Assembly (NCBI RefSeq): GCF_000177675.1
Contig: NZ_ADGX01000063.1
Location: 1-48,268 of the forward strand
Length of the DNA: 48,268 bases
Direction of reading: 5' to 3'
Source: Parafrankia sp. EUN1f
GTDB lineage: Bacteria > Actinomycetota > Actinomycetes > Frankiales > Frankiaceae
The notes under the pieces: generated by a model
The model's input: only the letters and a program-made list of their open reading frames with translations
Told to the model about the DNA's origin: nothing
Databases searched by the model: none
Translations under genes and position numbers: made by a program
In this document: piece after piece, positions 16,955-25,626 of the stretch
Numbering within the stretch: the stretch's first letter is position 1
Layout: every line of letters starts with the position of its first letter

Positions 16955-17731
16955 CTAGAGGTTCGGCGGCGGAGGGTAGACCTTCACCCAGTCCACCTGG
17001 AGTTCCACTCCCGCGCTGGCGGAGCCGTCGGTCCGGCAGGGAATAAAACCGTGGTACATCTCAGGGGCGCACTCGTCGAGCTGCAGTGTCATGTGCAGCG
17101 GCCCGGTCGACGGTATGAGGGCCGGCAGCGTGATCTGCCAGGTGGGCGTGCCGTCAAGATAGTAGGTGAGGCCATTCGGGAGCCAGTCGACGGCGACGGT
17201 GTGCCAGGTGGTGAAGTCCGCGGTCAGACCGTGCTGCAGCCGAAGGTTGTCAGGCCCGTTGTGGATCGAGTGAATGGCCTTCTGCCGGTCCGCAGCGGGT
17301 ATCTCGACCAGATCGACCTCGCCGTCCTCGGGCCAAAGGCTGTTGTTCTCCGGCCAGAGCAGGATCGCGACGCCGAAGCCGGCGCCGGGCGTCACCCTGA
17401 AACGTGCCTCCCACCGGCCGTACTTCTGATGGAAGGAGCGATCCGAGACGCCTGAACCGATATCGACCCCGCCTGGCCCGGTCTCGCCGCGCAGCCGCAG
17501 GACTCCACCGGCGATGCTGGTCAGGCCGGAGCTCCGCCGCGGCGGAGTCTTCGGATAGTTGTAGACGTACCACCGGCCGGTGTTCGTGTCGAAGTTCTCC
17601 GTGACCGGCGCACCCCACTGCACGCTCGCCCCACCCCCGGGTGCCTGCGTAGGGACGCAGGAAGCCCCGGAAATGCCGACAGCGACGGCCAGCCCGAAAA
17701 CAAATCTTATTAACCTTTTTCGCCCTAGCAA
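16955..17731 (-). CDS. secreted glycoside hydrolase family 16-like protein
   Basis: A beta-jelly-roll glucanase-type protein of 258 residues. The GH16 catalytic motif E-x-D-x-x-E is present as GEVDLVEIP, with the nucleophile and acid/base glutamates near 138 and 143. RWEARFRV, WHTVAVDWLPNGLTYYLDG and the C-terminal VDWVKVY are further GH16 landmarks. The N-terminus is basic and hydrophobic and ends ISGASC with Cys25, so it may be a lipoprotein, although Gly at -3 is not the usual lipobox residue. GH16 enzymes cut beta-1,3/1,4-glucans or galactans outside the cell. The TTG at 17731 is inferred because GGGGGAG sits just before it and it yields a good signal peptide; no ATG or GTG in frame is convincing. 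Confidence 0.85.
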   Translation of the reverse strand: MLGRKRLIRFVFGLAVAVGISGASCVPTQAPGGGASVQWGAPVTENFDTNTGRWYVYNYPKTPPRRSSGLTSIAGGVLRLRGETGPGGVDIGSGVSDRSFHQKYGRWEARFRVTPGAGFGVAILLWPENNSLWPEDGEVDLVEIPAADRQKAIHSIHNGPDNLRLQHGLTADFTTWHTVAVDWLPNGLTYYLDGTPTWQITLPALIPSTGPLHMTLQLDECAPEMYHGFIPCRTDGSASAGVELQVDWVKVYPPPPNL

Positions 17732-18277
17732 GATCTCCCCCGTATGGATCTGTGTGGGCAGCTCAGCTGACTCTTGCCCCTCCAACCGGCTACTGGACCC
17801 CAATGCCCCGGTAGCGAGCGGAATGACCGAGCAGCGACTCAGGCCCGCAGCGTACACCTTTGCACCACGGTTCGTCCTACCGCACGCCGGCGACTACCGG
17901 GAGATTCCACAGAAAATCGTGGCCGGGCCATCGGGCCCGCCGCGGCAAACCCCACACGTATGACAATGCGCAAAGAACCGGTATCCGCATCCCGACCGAG
18001 ACACCTCACGCGGCAGGCCCGAGAGGCCACCGCACTCCGGCCCCCCCCGGCTCCGGTGGAGAGATCCTCGATCGACCTCAGCCGACGGTCCTCCGGCGGG
18101 CGCGCTGAACAGCCGGGCTGGGCGCAGGAATGGCGGTCACCAGATCCGCGACGGATAGCCAGACGGTCTCCGGATAGCAGCCGTTTAGTCCTAATGCCAC
18201 TTAGCCTAAGTTGATCTTCAGGGTTGCGCTGTGTCGGTGCTGGGTGTTTGTCCTGGTTGCCGGCATGATCGCGGCCT
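17732..18277. other. intergenic region upstream of GH16 and IS4 remnant
   Basis: About 545 bases with no supported gene. It holds the GH16 upstream region (locally AT-rich near 17695-17720). Near 18185-18225 an AT-richer stretch (TTAGCCTAAGTTGATCTTCAG) could be the left end of the IS4 element, but no matching right end remains to confirm it. Confidence 0.4.
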
Positions 18278-18683
18278 GTGGCAGATGATCGCCCGGTCGT
18301 CGACGGCCGGTTGACGGACTGGATCTCACTCGGTGTGCTGACCGCGTTCGTATCCCGGGACGAGATCGACGAAGCGATCGAGGTGACCGGGAAAGCCGCG
18401 AAGCGGGTGGGTGGATGGATGGATGGATGGATGGGTGGGTGGGTGGGTGGGTGGGTGGGAAGATCCCACCCCGGGTGGTCGTGCTGTTCGTGATGGCGTT
18501 GGCGTTGTTCGGGGACGAGGACTACGAGGAGGTCGCGGCCCGTCTCGCGGGAACGCTCGCGGACTCGGGCCGGTTCGAGGAGGGCTGGGAACCGACCTCG
18601 GGAGGGTTGACCCAGGCACGCGCCCGGCTCGGCCCGGAACCGTTGGCACACCTGTTCTCCCAGGTCGCCGGGCCGGTCGCGGA
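18278..18683 (+). pseudogene. IS4-family transposase, N-terminal fragment
   Basis: The sequence reads as the N-terminal domain of an actinobacterial IS4 transposase (Nterm_IS4 family): VDGRLTDWISLGVLTAFVSR in one frame up to about 18404, then KIPPRVVVLFVMALALFGDE and TSGGLTQARARLGPEPL in another frame to about 18683. A tetranucleotide array between the two parts both inserts sequence and shifts the frame. The catalytic DDE region is absent: the sequence changes abruptly into a YihY/BrkB fragment. It is a dead element broken by repeat expansion and deletion. Confidence 0.8.
18405..18456. repeat. tetranucleotide array (GGGT/GGAT)13
   Basis: Thirteen 4-bp units: two GGGT, five GGAT, then six GGGT (18405-18456). 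It lies inside the IS4 transposase fragment. Thirteen units leave the downstream part out of frame; eleven or fourteen units would put KRV and KIPP in the same frame. Confidence 0.95.
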
Positions 18684-18982
18684 CCGGCGGTCTCGCCGAA
18701 CAGGCCGGAAAGGCCCTCGGCCTCGGCGTCGCCGCACTAACCGCCTGGTCCTACGCGAAGTGGCCGGTGTTGGTCCTGCTCGTGATCATCATGATTGCCC
18801 TGCCGTACTGGTCCGCGCCCAACGTCCGTGTCCGCGGCTTCCGTTGGCTCACGCCGGGCAGCGCGCTCGCGGTGGTCATCTGGCTGGCAGCCTCAGCCGG
18901 ATTCGGCCTTTACGTGGCGAACTTCGGCTCCTACAACAAGACCTACGGGACGCTCGCCGGCGTCATCATCTTCCTGAGCTAG
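18684..18982 (+). pseudogene. YihY/virulence factor BrkB family, internal fragment
   Basis: In frame from about 18684 to the stop at 18980-18982 the sequence reads ALTAWSYAKWPVLVLLV, YWSAPNVRVRGFRWLTPGSA, then GSYNKTYGTLAGVIIFL. This is the conserved C-terminal half of YihY/BrkB membrane proteins, with two hydrophobic segments. The N-terminal two thirds are missing, and the protein stops right after IIFL where WLWLTN and a further helix normally follow. Both ends are truncated, so it is a remnant fused to the IS4 debris. Confidence 0.8.
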
Positions 18983-19112
18983 ACACTTGACGCCAGCGAC
19001 CGGAGCCGGGCCGCGGTCGTGCCCTGGAGCGGGCATGCCACGCCGCCAGCGCGGCTGGCCGATCGGTATCGCTGGATAGTGCCCGGTGCCACTGTCGGGG
19101 TACACCTGCCCG

Positions 19113-19691
19113 GTGACACAGAGGGCGGTTCTGCTCACCGTTGGCCACGGCACGCTGTCCGACGACCAGCTGGCCGGGCTGCTGCAGGACGCCGAGGCCA
19201 CGCTGTTGGTGGATGTCCGGTCGATGCCGGGCAGCCGGCACAATCCGCAGGTGACGCGGCAGCGGATGGAACGGTGGCTGCCCGCGGCCGGAGTCGCCTA
19301 CCGCTGGGAGCCACGCCTGGGCGGCCGGCGCGGCCTCCCGCCGGACTCGTCGGACGCGGCGCTGAGGAACAGGTCGTTCGCCGGCTACGCCGCCTGGATG
19401 CGCTCACCCGAGTTCACCGAGGCGGTGGACAAGCTGCTCGACGAGGCCGGGACAGCACGGACCGCCGTGATGTGCGCGGAGACCGTGTGGTGGCGCTGCC
19501 ACCGCCGCATGATCGCCGACTTCGTCACGCTGGCCCGCGGAGGCCAAGTGCTCCACCTGCGCCACGACGGCCGCACCGATCCACACCACGTGACCTCGGG
19601 GGTGCGACTCCGCGACGACGGCCTGCTCGTGTACGACGCGGACATCCTGCTCACGGGCCTGACGCGGCAGGATACGTGGCACAGACGGTGA
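19113..19691 (+). CDS. DUF488 family protein
   Basis: A 192-residue cytosolic protein with the three family motifs: LLTVGHGTLSDDQL near the N-terminus, LLVDVRSMPGSRHNPQ, and CAETVWWRCHRRMIADF near residue 130. DUF488 proteins are small conserved proteins with a probable metal or nucleic-acid role that is not established. The GTG at 19113 is chosen because the conserved region begins 5 residues later; an upstream GTG at 19086 is also possible. It is monocistronic. Confidence 0.85.
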   Translation: MTQRAVLLTVGHGTLSDDQLAGLLQDAEATLLVDVRSMPGSRHNPQVTRQRMERWLPAAGVAYRWEPRLGGRRGLPPDSSDAALRNRSFAGYAAWMRSPEFTEAVDKLLDEAGTARTAVMCAETVWWRCHRRMIADFVTLARGGQVLHLRHDGRTDPHHVTSGVRLRDDGLLVYDADILLTGLTRQDTWHRR

Positions 19692-20085
19692 CGAGACAGC
19701 CGTCGCAGGCTGGATCGCCGAGACGACTAGGCAGCGCGCCGGCTGCCCGGGCGTTCTCGCTGCCCACCCTCATCAGAAGTGTCCGCGTCTGACCTGTCAG
19801 GCGATTACTGATCGCATCGCACGATTCGTGATCTTCGTCGTGTGCTCCGCGACGCCGGCTGGAGGGCGGACCAAGGGATGCGGCACGACACGTCGGCACC
19901 GAGCTCGCCATCTCCACGAACTGCGTCCGGGAGGGCTACAGGGATGCGCCAACGCGCGATGTCAAGGCCCCGACACGATCTCTGGATCGGCGCTTGATCC
20001 GCTGGTGGCCGGGCGTAGCGTCAGACGCCCCCGCGAGCGTGTAGAGTCGTCCTCGGTTCGGGCGAGCAGCCCAGAACCACCACTC
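19692..20085. other. intergenic, no gene seen
   Basis: About 395 bases between the DUF488 gene and tRNA-Leu. Reading frames here show no recognisable domain and no convincing ribosome sites. It presumably contains the tRNA promoter just before 20086. Confidence 0.4.
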
Positions 20086-20170
20086 GTCCGGGTGGCGGAA
20101 TGGCAGACGCGCTAGCTTGAGGTGCTAGTGCCCTTTATCGGGCGTGGGGGTTCAAGTCCCCCCTCGGACA
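20086..20170 (+). tRNA. tRNA-Leu (GAG)
   Basis: A class II tRNA of 85 bases. The acceptor GTCCGGG (20086-20092) pairs with CTCGGAC (20163-20169), allowing one G-U, and is followed by the discriminator A. The anticodon stem is CTAGC/GCTAG with loop TTGAGGT, anticodon GAG (leucine codons CUC/CUU). The long variable arm is GCCC/GGGC, and the T arm is GGGGG-TTCAAGT-CCCCC. CCA is not encoded. The 3' half is also the antisense coding sequence for the end of the recombinase gene. Confidence 0.95.
20112..20168. other. probable attachment-site core within tRNA-Leu
   Basis: The last 18 codons and the stop of the recombinase (residues EGGLEPPRPIKGTSTSS) are the complement of the anticodon-to-acceptor part of tRNA-Leu. 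Integrated actinobacterial elements often restore the tRNA 3' end, leaving the integrase next to it. The element would then extend rightwards from here. No second copy of this segment was found in the window. Confidence 0.55.
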
Positions 20171-21812
20171 CGTACAGTACGCCCACCGATGATCTCGGTG
20201 AGGCTTCGGCGGAGACCATGTTCGTCTCGTGGTCGTAGGTGAGTTTTAGCCCCAGTTGCCGGTAGATCTCCGCCTTGTCGGCGGGATCGGCCCGGCCGAG
20301 GACCGCGAGGATCCCGCCGAGCGATTCGACGAGATCGTTTATTTCCTTGCGGGTGAGGCGGAGACCGGTCGTCGTCTCTCCTTCGACGTGTCTAAGTGTG
20401 GCCTCGGCGGTGGCGCGTTCGGCCTGTGTCTCGCGGATCCATGCGGTCACGACCGCTGGATCGGCACCGGCTTCGAGGGCCGCCCGGTGCCGGGCGAGGT
20501 TCCGGTCACAGGCAGCGATCTTCTTCTTGATCGGGTCGATGGCGGCTCCTCGAGAGTCCGCCTGGCTCGCCTCGAGGGTGTTCAGGGTGGCGGTGAGGTG
20601 GTTCGGGTCGAAGGCTGTGGCGAGCCAGGCGTCGAGATCCGGCAGGATGGCGTCCTCGCGCAGGTAGACCGAAAGTGGGTGATCGATGACGTTTGCGATG
20701 GCGTATTCCTGCGGGTAGCGGCAGCGGTAATGCGCGTGGCCGTGGTTCCACGCGCCCTGCATGCGGCGCCCGCACTGGTGGTGGATCAGCAGGCTGCGTA
20801 GTGCGTAGGGGTGTTGGGCTCGGACGCGAGGCCGGTCAGAGCTGGGACTGCGGCGGATTCGTCGCTCCTGCACAGCGACGAACGTCGCCTCGTCGATGAT
20901 CGCCGGGTGGGCGGGGCGATCGGACCAGACCCATTGGTCGCGTTCATTCCATTTGAGCTTGGTTTCGTAACCGAGAGCGACGTCTTCGACGTCGAGGAGA
21001 GTTTCGGCCTTGCGTTGCTTGTTCCAGACCTGTCGGCCCGTGTAGCGCGGGTTGGCGAGGATGGCCTGGACCGCGCTCTTCGACCAGGCGATGCCAGTTC
21101 GGTGCTTGTTGCGGGTCCGGTCGTAGGTCGAGGGAGAGGGAATGCCCTCGCCGGTCAGCGTCTGGGCGATGAGGAAGATTCCCATCCCGTTCAGGTACCA
21201 CTTGAAGATACGTTCGACGACGGGTGCGGTGACTGGGTCCTTTTCGAGCGCGTGGAGTCTTCTGCCGTCGGCCGCCTTCGCGGGGTTGGGGTGAGGGCCG
21301 GCGTCGGCGAGCCGGTAGCCGTAAGGGGGCCGGCCGCCGAGATAGCGCCCCTCGACCTTGGCCTGAGCCTGCATCGCCGACCGCACTCGAACCTTGATAC
21401 GGTTCCGTTCACCCTTTGACATGCCCCCGAACACGGACATGATCAGATCGTGGGCTTCGGAGCTGGGGTCGATGGGTCCACCGATCTCGGGAACCCACAT
21501 GGCGACCCTGTAGTGCTCGAAGACGGGCATAGTCAGGCCGTACTGATTGCCGTAGAAGGCCCGATGGGGCTCGCCGATCACCACTGCGTCGAAGCCACGG
21601 TCGGGGCGAGCGAGGTCCTGGAGTAGAAGCGTGGCCTGGGGGCGGCGTTTCCAGGGCAGGGAGCGGGACTGGCCGACGTCAAAGTAGTCCGTGGTGATCT
21701 GTCCGTGCCCCTCGATGAGGGCACGAGCGCGGGCGAGTTGCCAGCCGCGGGAGGCTTCCGGGTCTTGCTGGTCCTCGGTGGACACACGGCCGTAGAAGGC
21801 GAATCGGATCAT
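20112..21812 (-). CDS. large serine recombinase
   Basis: A site-specific recombinase of 566 residues. The resolvase domain starts at once (MIRFAFYGRVSTEDQQ, catalytic Ser11), and GMSKGERNRIKVRV marks the end of the catalytic region. The recombinase domain follows (GGRPPYGYRL, then AVQAILANPRYTGRQVWNKQ). The zinc beta-ribbon near HHQCGRRMQGAWNHGHAHYRC has lost the usual first Cys pair, with His residues in place. A coiled-coil-like stretch precedes the tail. The final residues are encoded by the antisense of tRNA-Leu. The ATG at 21812 has GAGAGG about 10 bases upstream and begins with the conserved strand. It most likely catalysed integration of the region to its right. Confidence 0.92.
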   Translation of the reverse strand: MIRFAFYGRVSTEDQQDPEASRGWQLARARALIEGHGQITTDYFDVGQSRSLPWKRRPQATLLLQDLARPDRGFDAVVIGEPHRAFYGNQYGLTMPVFEHYRVAMWVPEIGGPIDPSSEAHDLIMSVFGGMSKGERNRIKVRVRSAMQAQAKVEGRYLGGRPPYGYRLADAGPHPNPAKAADGRRLHALEKDPVTAPVVERIFKWYLNGMGIFLIAQTLTGEGIPSPSTYDRTRNKHRTGIAWSKSAVQAILANPRYTGRQVWNKQRKAETLLDVEDVALGYETKLKWNERDQWVWSDRPAHPAIIDEATFVAVQERRIRRSPSSDRPRVRAQHPYALRSLLIHHQCGRRMQGAWNHGHAHYRCRYPQEYAIANVIDHPLSVYLREDAILPDLDAWLATAFDPNHLTATLNTLEASQADSRGAAIDPIKKKIAACDRNLARHRAALEAGADPAVVTAWIRETQAERATAEATLRHVEGETTTGLRLTRKEINDLVESLGGILAVLGRADPADKAEIYRQLGLKLTYDHETNMVSAEASPRSSVGVLYVSEGGLEPPRPIKGTSTSS

Positions 21813-21849
21813 GAAAGCTGCCTCTCGGCTATGGTCGATCGCAAACTGA

Positions 21850-22338
21850 TCAGGTCGATGAGCTGCCGGGTGGCATGCCCCGTGACCGGACGGCCTCCGC
21901 AGAGTGTCCGTCCGCCTGCGCCGCATAAATGATGCGAAGCAGGACCCACGCGATGTCTGACGTGATGACGGGCGGGGTGTCCGGAAGAATCACCCGGACG
22001 GGACTTTCTGTCAAGGCGCTCAACGTCGCGGGCGCGGACTGCTTAGTGGTCGCTGCGAGCCCTACGCCGTTCCCGGGCTGGGATTCCGTTCGGTCGCTTT
22101 CTCCGGGTCCCGGCACGGCGGGACCCGGCGGCGGCGCGGGCGAAGCTTGAGGCCCAATCGCTGTCATAACGGACAGATTCGGAAGGCATGGCATCACCCA
22201 AGCCCTCGCTGCAGCCACCGTGGCAGCCATCAGGGAAACGCCGACCATCACACAGAGCATCGCTGCGCAACCGGTTCGCCGGCCATCGACGCTCTCGCCT
22301 CCACGAGACGGGAGCTGGCCACGTCGTGCCGGTTTCAC
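21850..22338 (-). CDS. small hypothetical protein upstream of recombinase
   Basis: A 162-residue frame with one hydrophobic segment (about 30-50, LCVMVGVSLMAATVAAARAW), a Pro/Gly-rich linker (PQASPAPPPGPAVPGPGES) and a C-terminal amphipathic stretch (PVITSDIAWVLLRIIYAAQ). GGAG lies 5 bases before the GTG at 22338. It is on the same strand as the recombinase, 37 bases ahead, so they may be co-transcribed. I do not recognise a family. The composition is acceptable for a membrane-anchored or exported protein, but it could be a spurious frame. Confidence 0.4.
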   Translation of the reverse strand: MKPARRGQLPSRGGESVDGRRTGCAAMLCVMVGVSLMAATVAAARAWVMPCLPNLSVMTAIGPQASPAPPPGPAVPGPGESDRTESQPGNGVGLAATTKQSAPATLSALTESPVRVILPDTPPVITSDIAWVLLRIIYAAQADGHSAEAVRSRGMPPGSSST

Positions 22339-22580
22339 CGCCACTCCGACACCCGACCATCACCCCACCAGGGAGACCACAGACGAGGCACCCGACCCGC
22401 CGGCCCTCAACGCACAGCTACCCTCTGCCCTCATCCTCGCCATCAACGTGAGGCCTGCGGCGAAGCGGTCACCTCACTGTAAATCGCGCGGGTCTTGAGA
22501 CAGCCGCGCAGGCTTCGACAACCCAATTGATGACCCGTCGCGGCATAGTGGCCGGCGTCGCGGGCGCCGCCATTGATCAA

Positions 22581-23337
22581 CTATCGACAGGATTCAACTG
22601 TTTCGGAACTGGCTTCGATTTCGACAGACACGGCGGCGGTCAGGTCGACCAGCTCCCCCGTCCACCCAAACCGAGCCTGCAGAGCGTTGCCGAGGCCGGA
22701 CAGGTACGTCGCGCGATCGGGATGGTTGATGGGGGCGGCGGCGACCGCGTCCTGGCCGGCGTCGATGGCGGCGGCCAGGTCAGCCAGCTCCCCCGCCCGC
22801 CCGAACCGGGTCGAGGGCGGTGCCGAGGTTGGACAGGTAGCCGGCGCGGTTGGGGTGGTTGGTGGGGGTGGCGGTGACCGCCTGCAGGAACAGGCCGATC
22901 GCAGTGTTCAGCGTGGCGGGGTCGCCGGTGCGCAAGGTCTCATGGAGAAGGGCGACAGCCTGGGCCACCGCAGCCTGGGCCGGGTCAGAGACGTCGGGAC
23001 GGCTCTGCTCGAACAGGGCGCGTACAGGGTCGGGAACCGCTCCAGGGTTGACCTGGTACAGCGGGGCGAACAAGGCCAAGGCGGCGTCGAGCTCCTGCTG
23101 GTCATCTCCGTCGTCCAGGACCAGGAAACGAACCCAGCGCAGCAATCCTGCGGCATAAGCGACCTGCAGGTCTGCGGCCGGGTCGGGCGCCATCTCCAGC
23201 AGTGCGTCCAGCTCGACAAGGGCTTCGGGGGCCAGCACCACAGCCGGGTCCTGCTCGGCACCGAATCGTTCCAGGCGTGCCAGTACCTGCTGGAGCATAC
23301 GCTCCCGTATCTCCGTATCCCCCCGGTGGCCGGTCAC
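22581..23337 (-). pseudogene. TPR protein fragment of the CHAT-associated type, frameshifted
   Basis: The first frame (23337 to about 22808) encodes an alpha-helical N-terminus and one TPR-like unit (LNTAIGLFLQAVTATPTNHP, then NRAGYLSNLGTALD). It then runs into a stop at 22780. The adjacent frame continues the same repeat without a break (TRFGRAGELADLAAAIDAGQ, then PDRATYLSGLGNALQARFG) down to a TAG at 22581. A one- or two-base indel near 22808 therefore splits a single gene. Such repeats form the scaffold of large actinobacterial TPR-CHAT proteins, but no CHAT protease domain follows. It is likely a decayed remnant. Confidence 0.75.
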
Positions 23338-23673
23338 GGTCCTGGCCGTGCACCTCGTCTGTCACGTAGGCGGCATGAGCCGTGACGGTGACGTTACAGC
23401 GGGAGTTACACGGTAGCCATGTCCATCCGCAGACGGCTAACTCTCTGTCACCGCCGGATGTGCGGCAGAGCCGGTAGTGTCAGACACTCCCTCGGGGCCA
23501 TCAGGCGCAGCAGGTTGCGCCTGATGGTAGGCAGGGGGACGTGTGTCAACGTGGTCATGACCTCGGGATGTGGCCGCTGCCGGTGCCACGGGGGTCCAGC
23601 CTCGCCCGCAGGCACACGCCACGGCCACATCGACCGGTCCCGGCCGGCCGCGCGCACGTCAGGAGACCCGTCG
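23338..23673. other. intergenic region with two inverted repeats
   Basis: Some 336 bases without a gene. It contains a perfect 12-bp inverted repeat, CCATCAGGCGCA (23498-23509) with TGCGCCTGATGG (23516-23527) and a 6-base loop, and a 13-bp palindrome AGTGTCAGACACT (23476-23488). The hairpin lies downstream of the leftward 522-residue orphan gene and can be its terminator. The palindrome could be an operator for the TPR gene. Confidence 0.6.
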
Positions 23674-25242
23674 CTACAGGTCAAGGCTCGACCAAGGCGT
23701 GAGGTCGGGAATCGGCAGATCACTGTCTGTCAGCCATGGCGGCGCTGGGCGTAGATCATGATGCAGATCGTCGATTTCACGCCTCTGGGTTGTCTGGTTC
23801 TGGACCGGCGCGGCGAGCTCGGCGACGGTCAGGGCGACGGCGCGGACAGTGCGTTCGGGGAAGCGGGCGAGAAGGGCGGCTGCGCGGGTAGGGCGGGGTT
23901 CGATGTGCCAGTCAGCGAAGCGCGCGTGGGCTTCGCGGGAGGCTTCGCCGAGGAGTTGGCGGACCTGGACGGCGTCGCTGGCGGCGGGATCCCACCGCCA
24001 GTGGCGCCTGTCGAGATCCTGGTCGGTGGGTGCCACGTCGGCGACGGCGCGGGCGAGTGCGGTGAGGTCGCCGTCGGCGAGCTGGGCACGGACGCGGTCG
24101 GTGAGTGCGTCGGGTAGACCGCGTTCGACGATTTCGCGGGCTTGGCGTTCGTCGGGGGTTCCGAGGAGCCAGCCGTTGCGGTCGCAGACGGCTTTCAGGG
24201 CGACGTCGCTGAGGTCGAGGATGTGCGTCGGGAGAGGGAGTCTTTCGGCATGGTGGCGTAGCTCGGCCATGCGTACCGTCCCGGGGCCACGGATCGCGAG
24301 AGCGGAGGCCAGGCCGGGGTGGGTGATGTCCAGAATGCCGAGTCCGAGCAGCACGTCGTCACGCTGGCCGCGTCCCAGCCTGGAGGCGGTGAGCCACTGG
24401 CGGCCTTCCCTGGCGGTGCGCACGGCGGCGTCGAGTTCGCCGACTGCGTCTCGGGCGGCGTACCAGCCGATCAGGTCGTCGCGGCTGGGCCTCAGGCGCG
24501 CGGCGGGTTCGTGGACCGTGGCGGGCACGGTCAACATGGTGCGGGCGGGGGCGCCGTGGGTGAGTCCGTTGGCGAGGATCCACAGGCGGGGCAGGTCCGG
24601 GTCGGAGGTGGCGCTGGCCCACCGCAGGTGGGTCCGCGCGAGGTGGGTGTCGAGGGCGGGCGGGAGGTTCGCCCCACGTAGTGCGTTCAGGCTGGGTTTG
24701 CCGTTGGTGGGTCGGCGGCCGGGGCGGCTGCGCGCGGGGTAACCGGCCCGGCCGATGAGAGTGCCGACGTCAGCGGCGAGTTTGGCGAGCTGGTTGGCGT
24801 CGAGGCGATGCTGGGTAGCGATCCGCCGGAGGGCAGTGAGCTGGTCGCGGGCCGGCTGGTTGTGAGCGCGCGCCGCAACCTCGGTGAGTGCGGCGAGGAG
24901 CACGGGGCGCCGCACTTCGGGGAGTGGTGAGGGCGGTCGCGGTAGTTGGCGGAGGTCGTTGATGATCTCGGATGCTCGATGGTGCTGCTCGCGGCGAGGC
25001 AGAGGCTCTGGCAGCGTGTGGTCGGGCCACAGGGTCTGATCTCGTTCGAGGCCGAGGGTCCGGTCATGCCGTGCTTCAGCGCCGACGCGCCGAGGGCGCC
25101 GGCCCGTCCACGGAGCTCGCGCCTGGGCAAGGTCCCGCTGAGCACGAGGTGTGTTCGCGTCGGAGAACAGGTCCCAGTCGCGGCGGCCGAGGAGGTCGTC
25201 GGGGGTCCGGCCTGCTCGGCCGGGGTCGGTGGGCCTGGTCAC
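23674..25242 (-). CDS. hypothetical protein, 522 residues
   Basis: A long frame with good actinobacterial codon composition that I cannot assign. It is soluble, rich in Ala, Arg and Leu and probably mostly alpha-helical. There is no signal peptide, transmembrane segment or Cys cluster. The N-terminal 120 residues are charged and low in complexity (RRDWDLFSDANTPRAQRDLA). The middle part contains RLRPSRDDLIGWYAARDAVG and the C-terminus has ASREAHARFADWHIEPRPTR. The start (GTG at 25242) has no clear ribosome site, so the true start may be internal. It is alone on its strand between the decayed TPR gene and the pilus operon, and is probably cargo of the element. Confidence 0.6.
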   Translation of the reverse strand: MTRPTDPGRAGRTPDDLLGRRDWDLFSDANTPRAQRDLAQARAPWTGRRPRRVGAEARHDRTLGLERDQTLWPDHTLPEPLPRREQHHRASEIINDLRQLPRPPSPLPEVRRPVLLAALTEVAARAHNQPARDQLTALRRIATQHRLDANQLAKLAADVGTLIGRAGYPARSRPGRRPTNGKPSLNALRGANLPPALDTHLARTHLRWASATSDPDLPRLWILANGLTHGAPARTMLTVPATVHEPAARLRPSRDDLIGWYAARDAVGELDAAVRTAREGRQWLTASRLGRGQRDDVLLGLGILDITHPGLASALAIRGPGTVRMAELRHHAERLPLPTHILDLSDVALKAVCDRNGWLLGTPDERQAREIVERGLPDALTDRVRAQLADGDLTALARAVADVAPTDQDLDRRHWRWDPAASDAVQVRQLLGEASREAHARFADWHIEPRPTRAAALLARFPERTVRAVALTVAELAAPVQNQTTQRREIDDLHHDLRPAPPWLTDSDLPIPDLTPWSSLDL

Positions 25243-25626
25243 GAGCTGGCTTGTTCGTCGGGCGTGCTCCTGGTCCCGGCTGGGACGAACTCACCGCTGG
25301 CGTTACTTGGCCTGGGTTCTCGTGGGAAATCATGCGTTCGGCCTGGTGGGCTCGTTGGACCCGTAATACGTTCGGCGGTGCGGACAGAGGCGAGGGCCAA
25401 GGTCCGACCGGAGGCCGGAAAGTTCTGATCGCGTGATGTGATCGATCTGCTCACAGACCCGTAAGATCCGGCCCGCTGCCCTCCGGAGATCCACCCGACG
25501 TGTCCTTCGGGCAGTAATAGCTGTGTTCCGCAGCATCCGATATGTCATCGGGAAGGTCATCCCGCGCGATGGCCACGTGGTGCACGCCTTCGCAGCATCG
25601 ACGATCCGCTGGTCGACGAGGCAACG
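25243..25626. other. intergenic, no gene seen
   Basis: About 385 bases between the divergent orphan genes at 25242 and 25627. Frames in this stretch have no recognisable content. It should hold the promoters of both neighbours. Confidence 0.35.

Noticed and set aside
18409-18651. Gly/Trp-rich reading frames across the tetranucleotide array.
   Set aside because: They arise from translation of a simple repeat and end inside the IS4 fragment.
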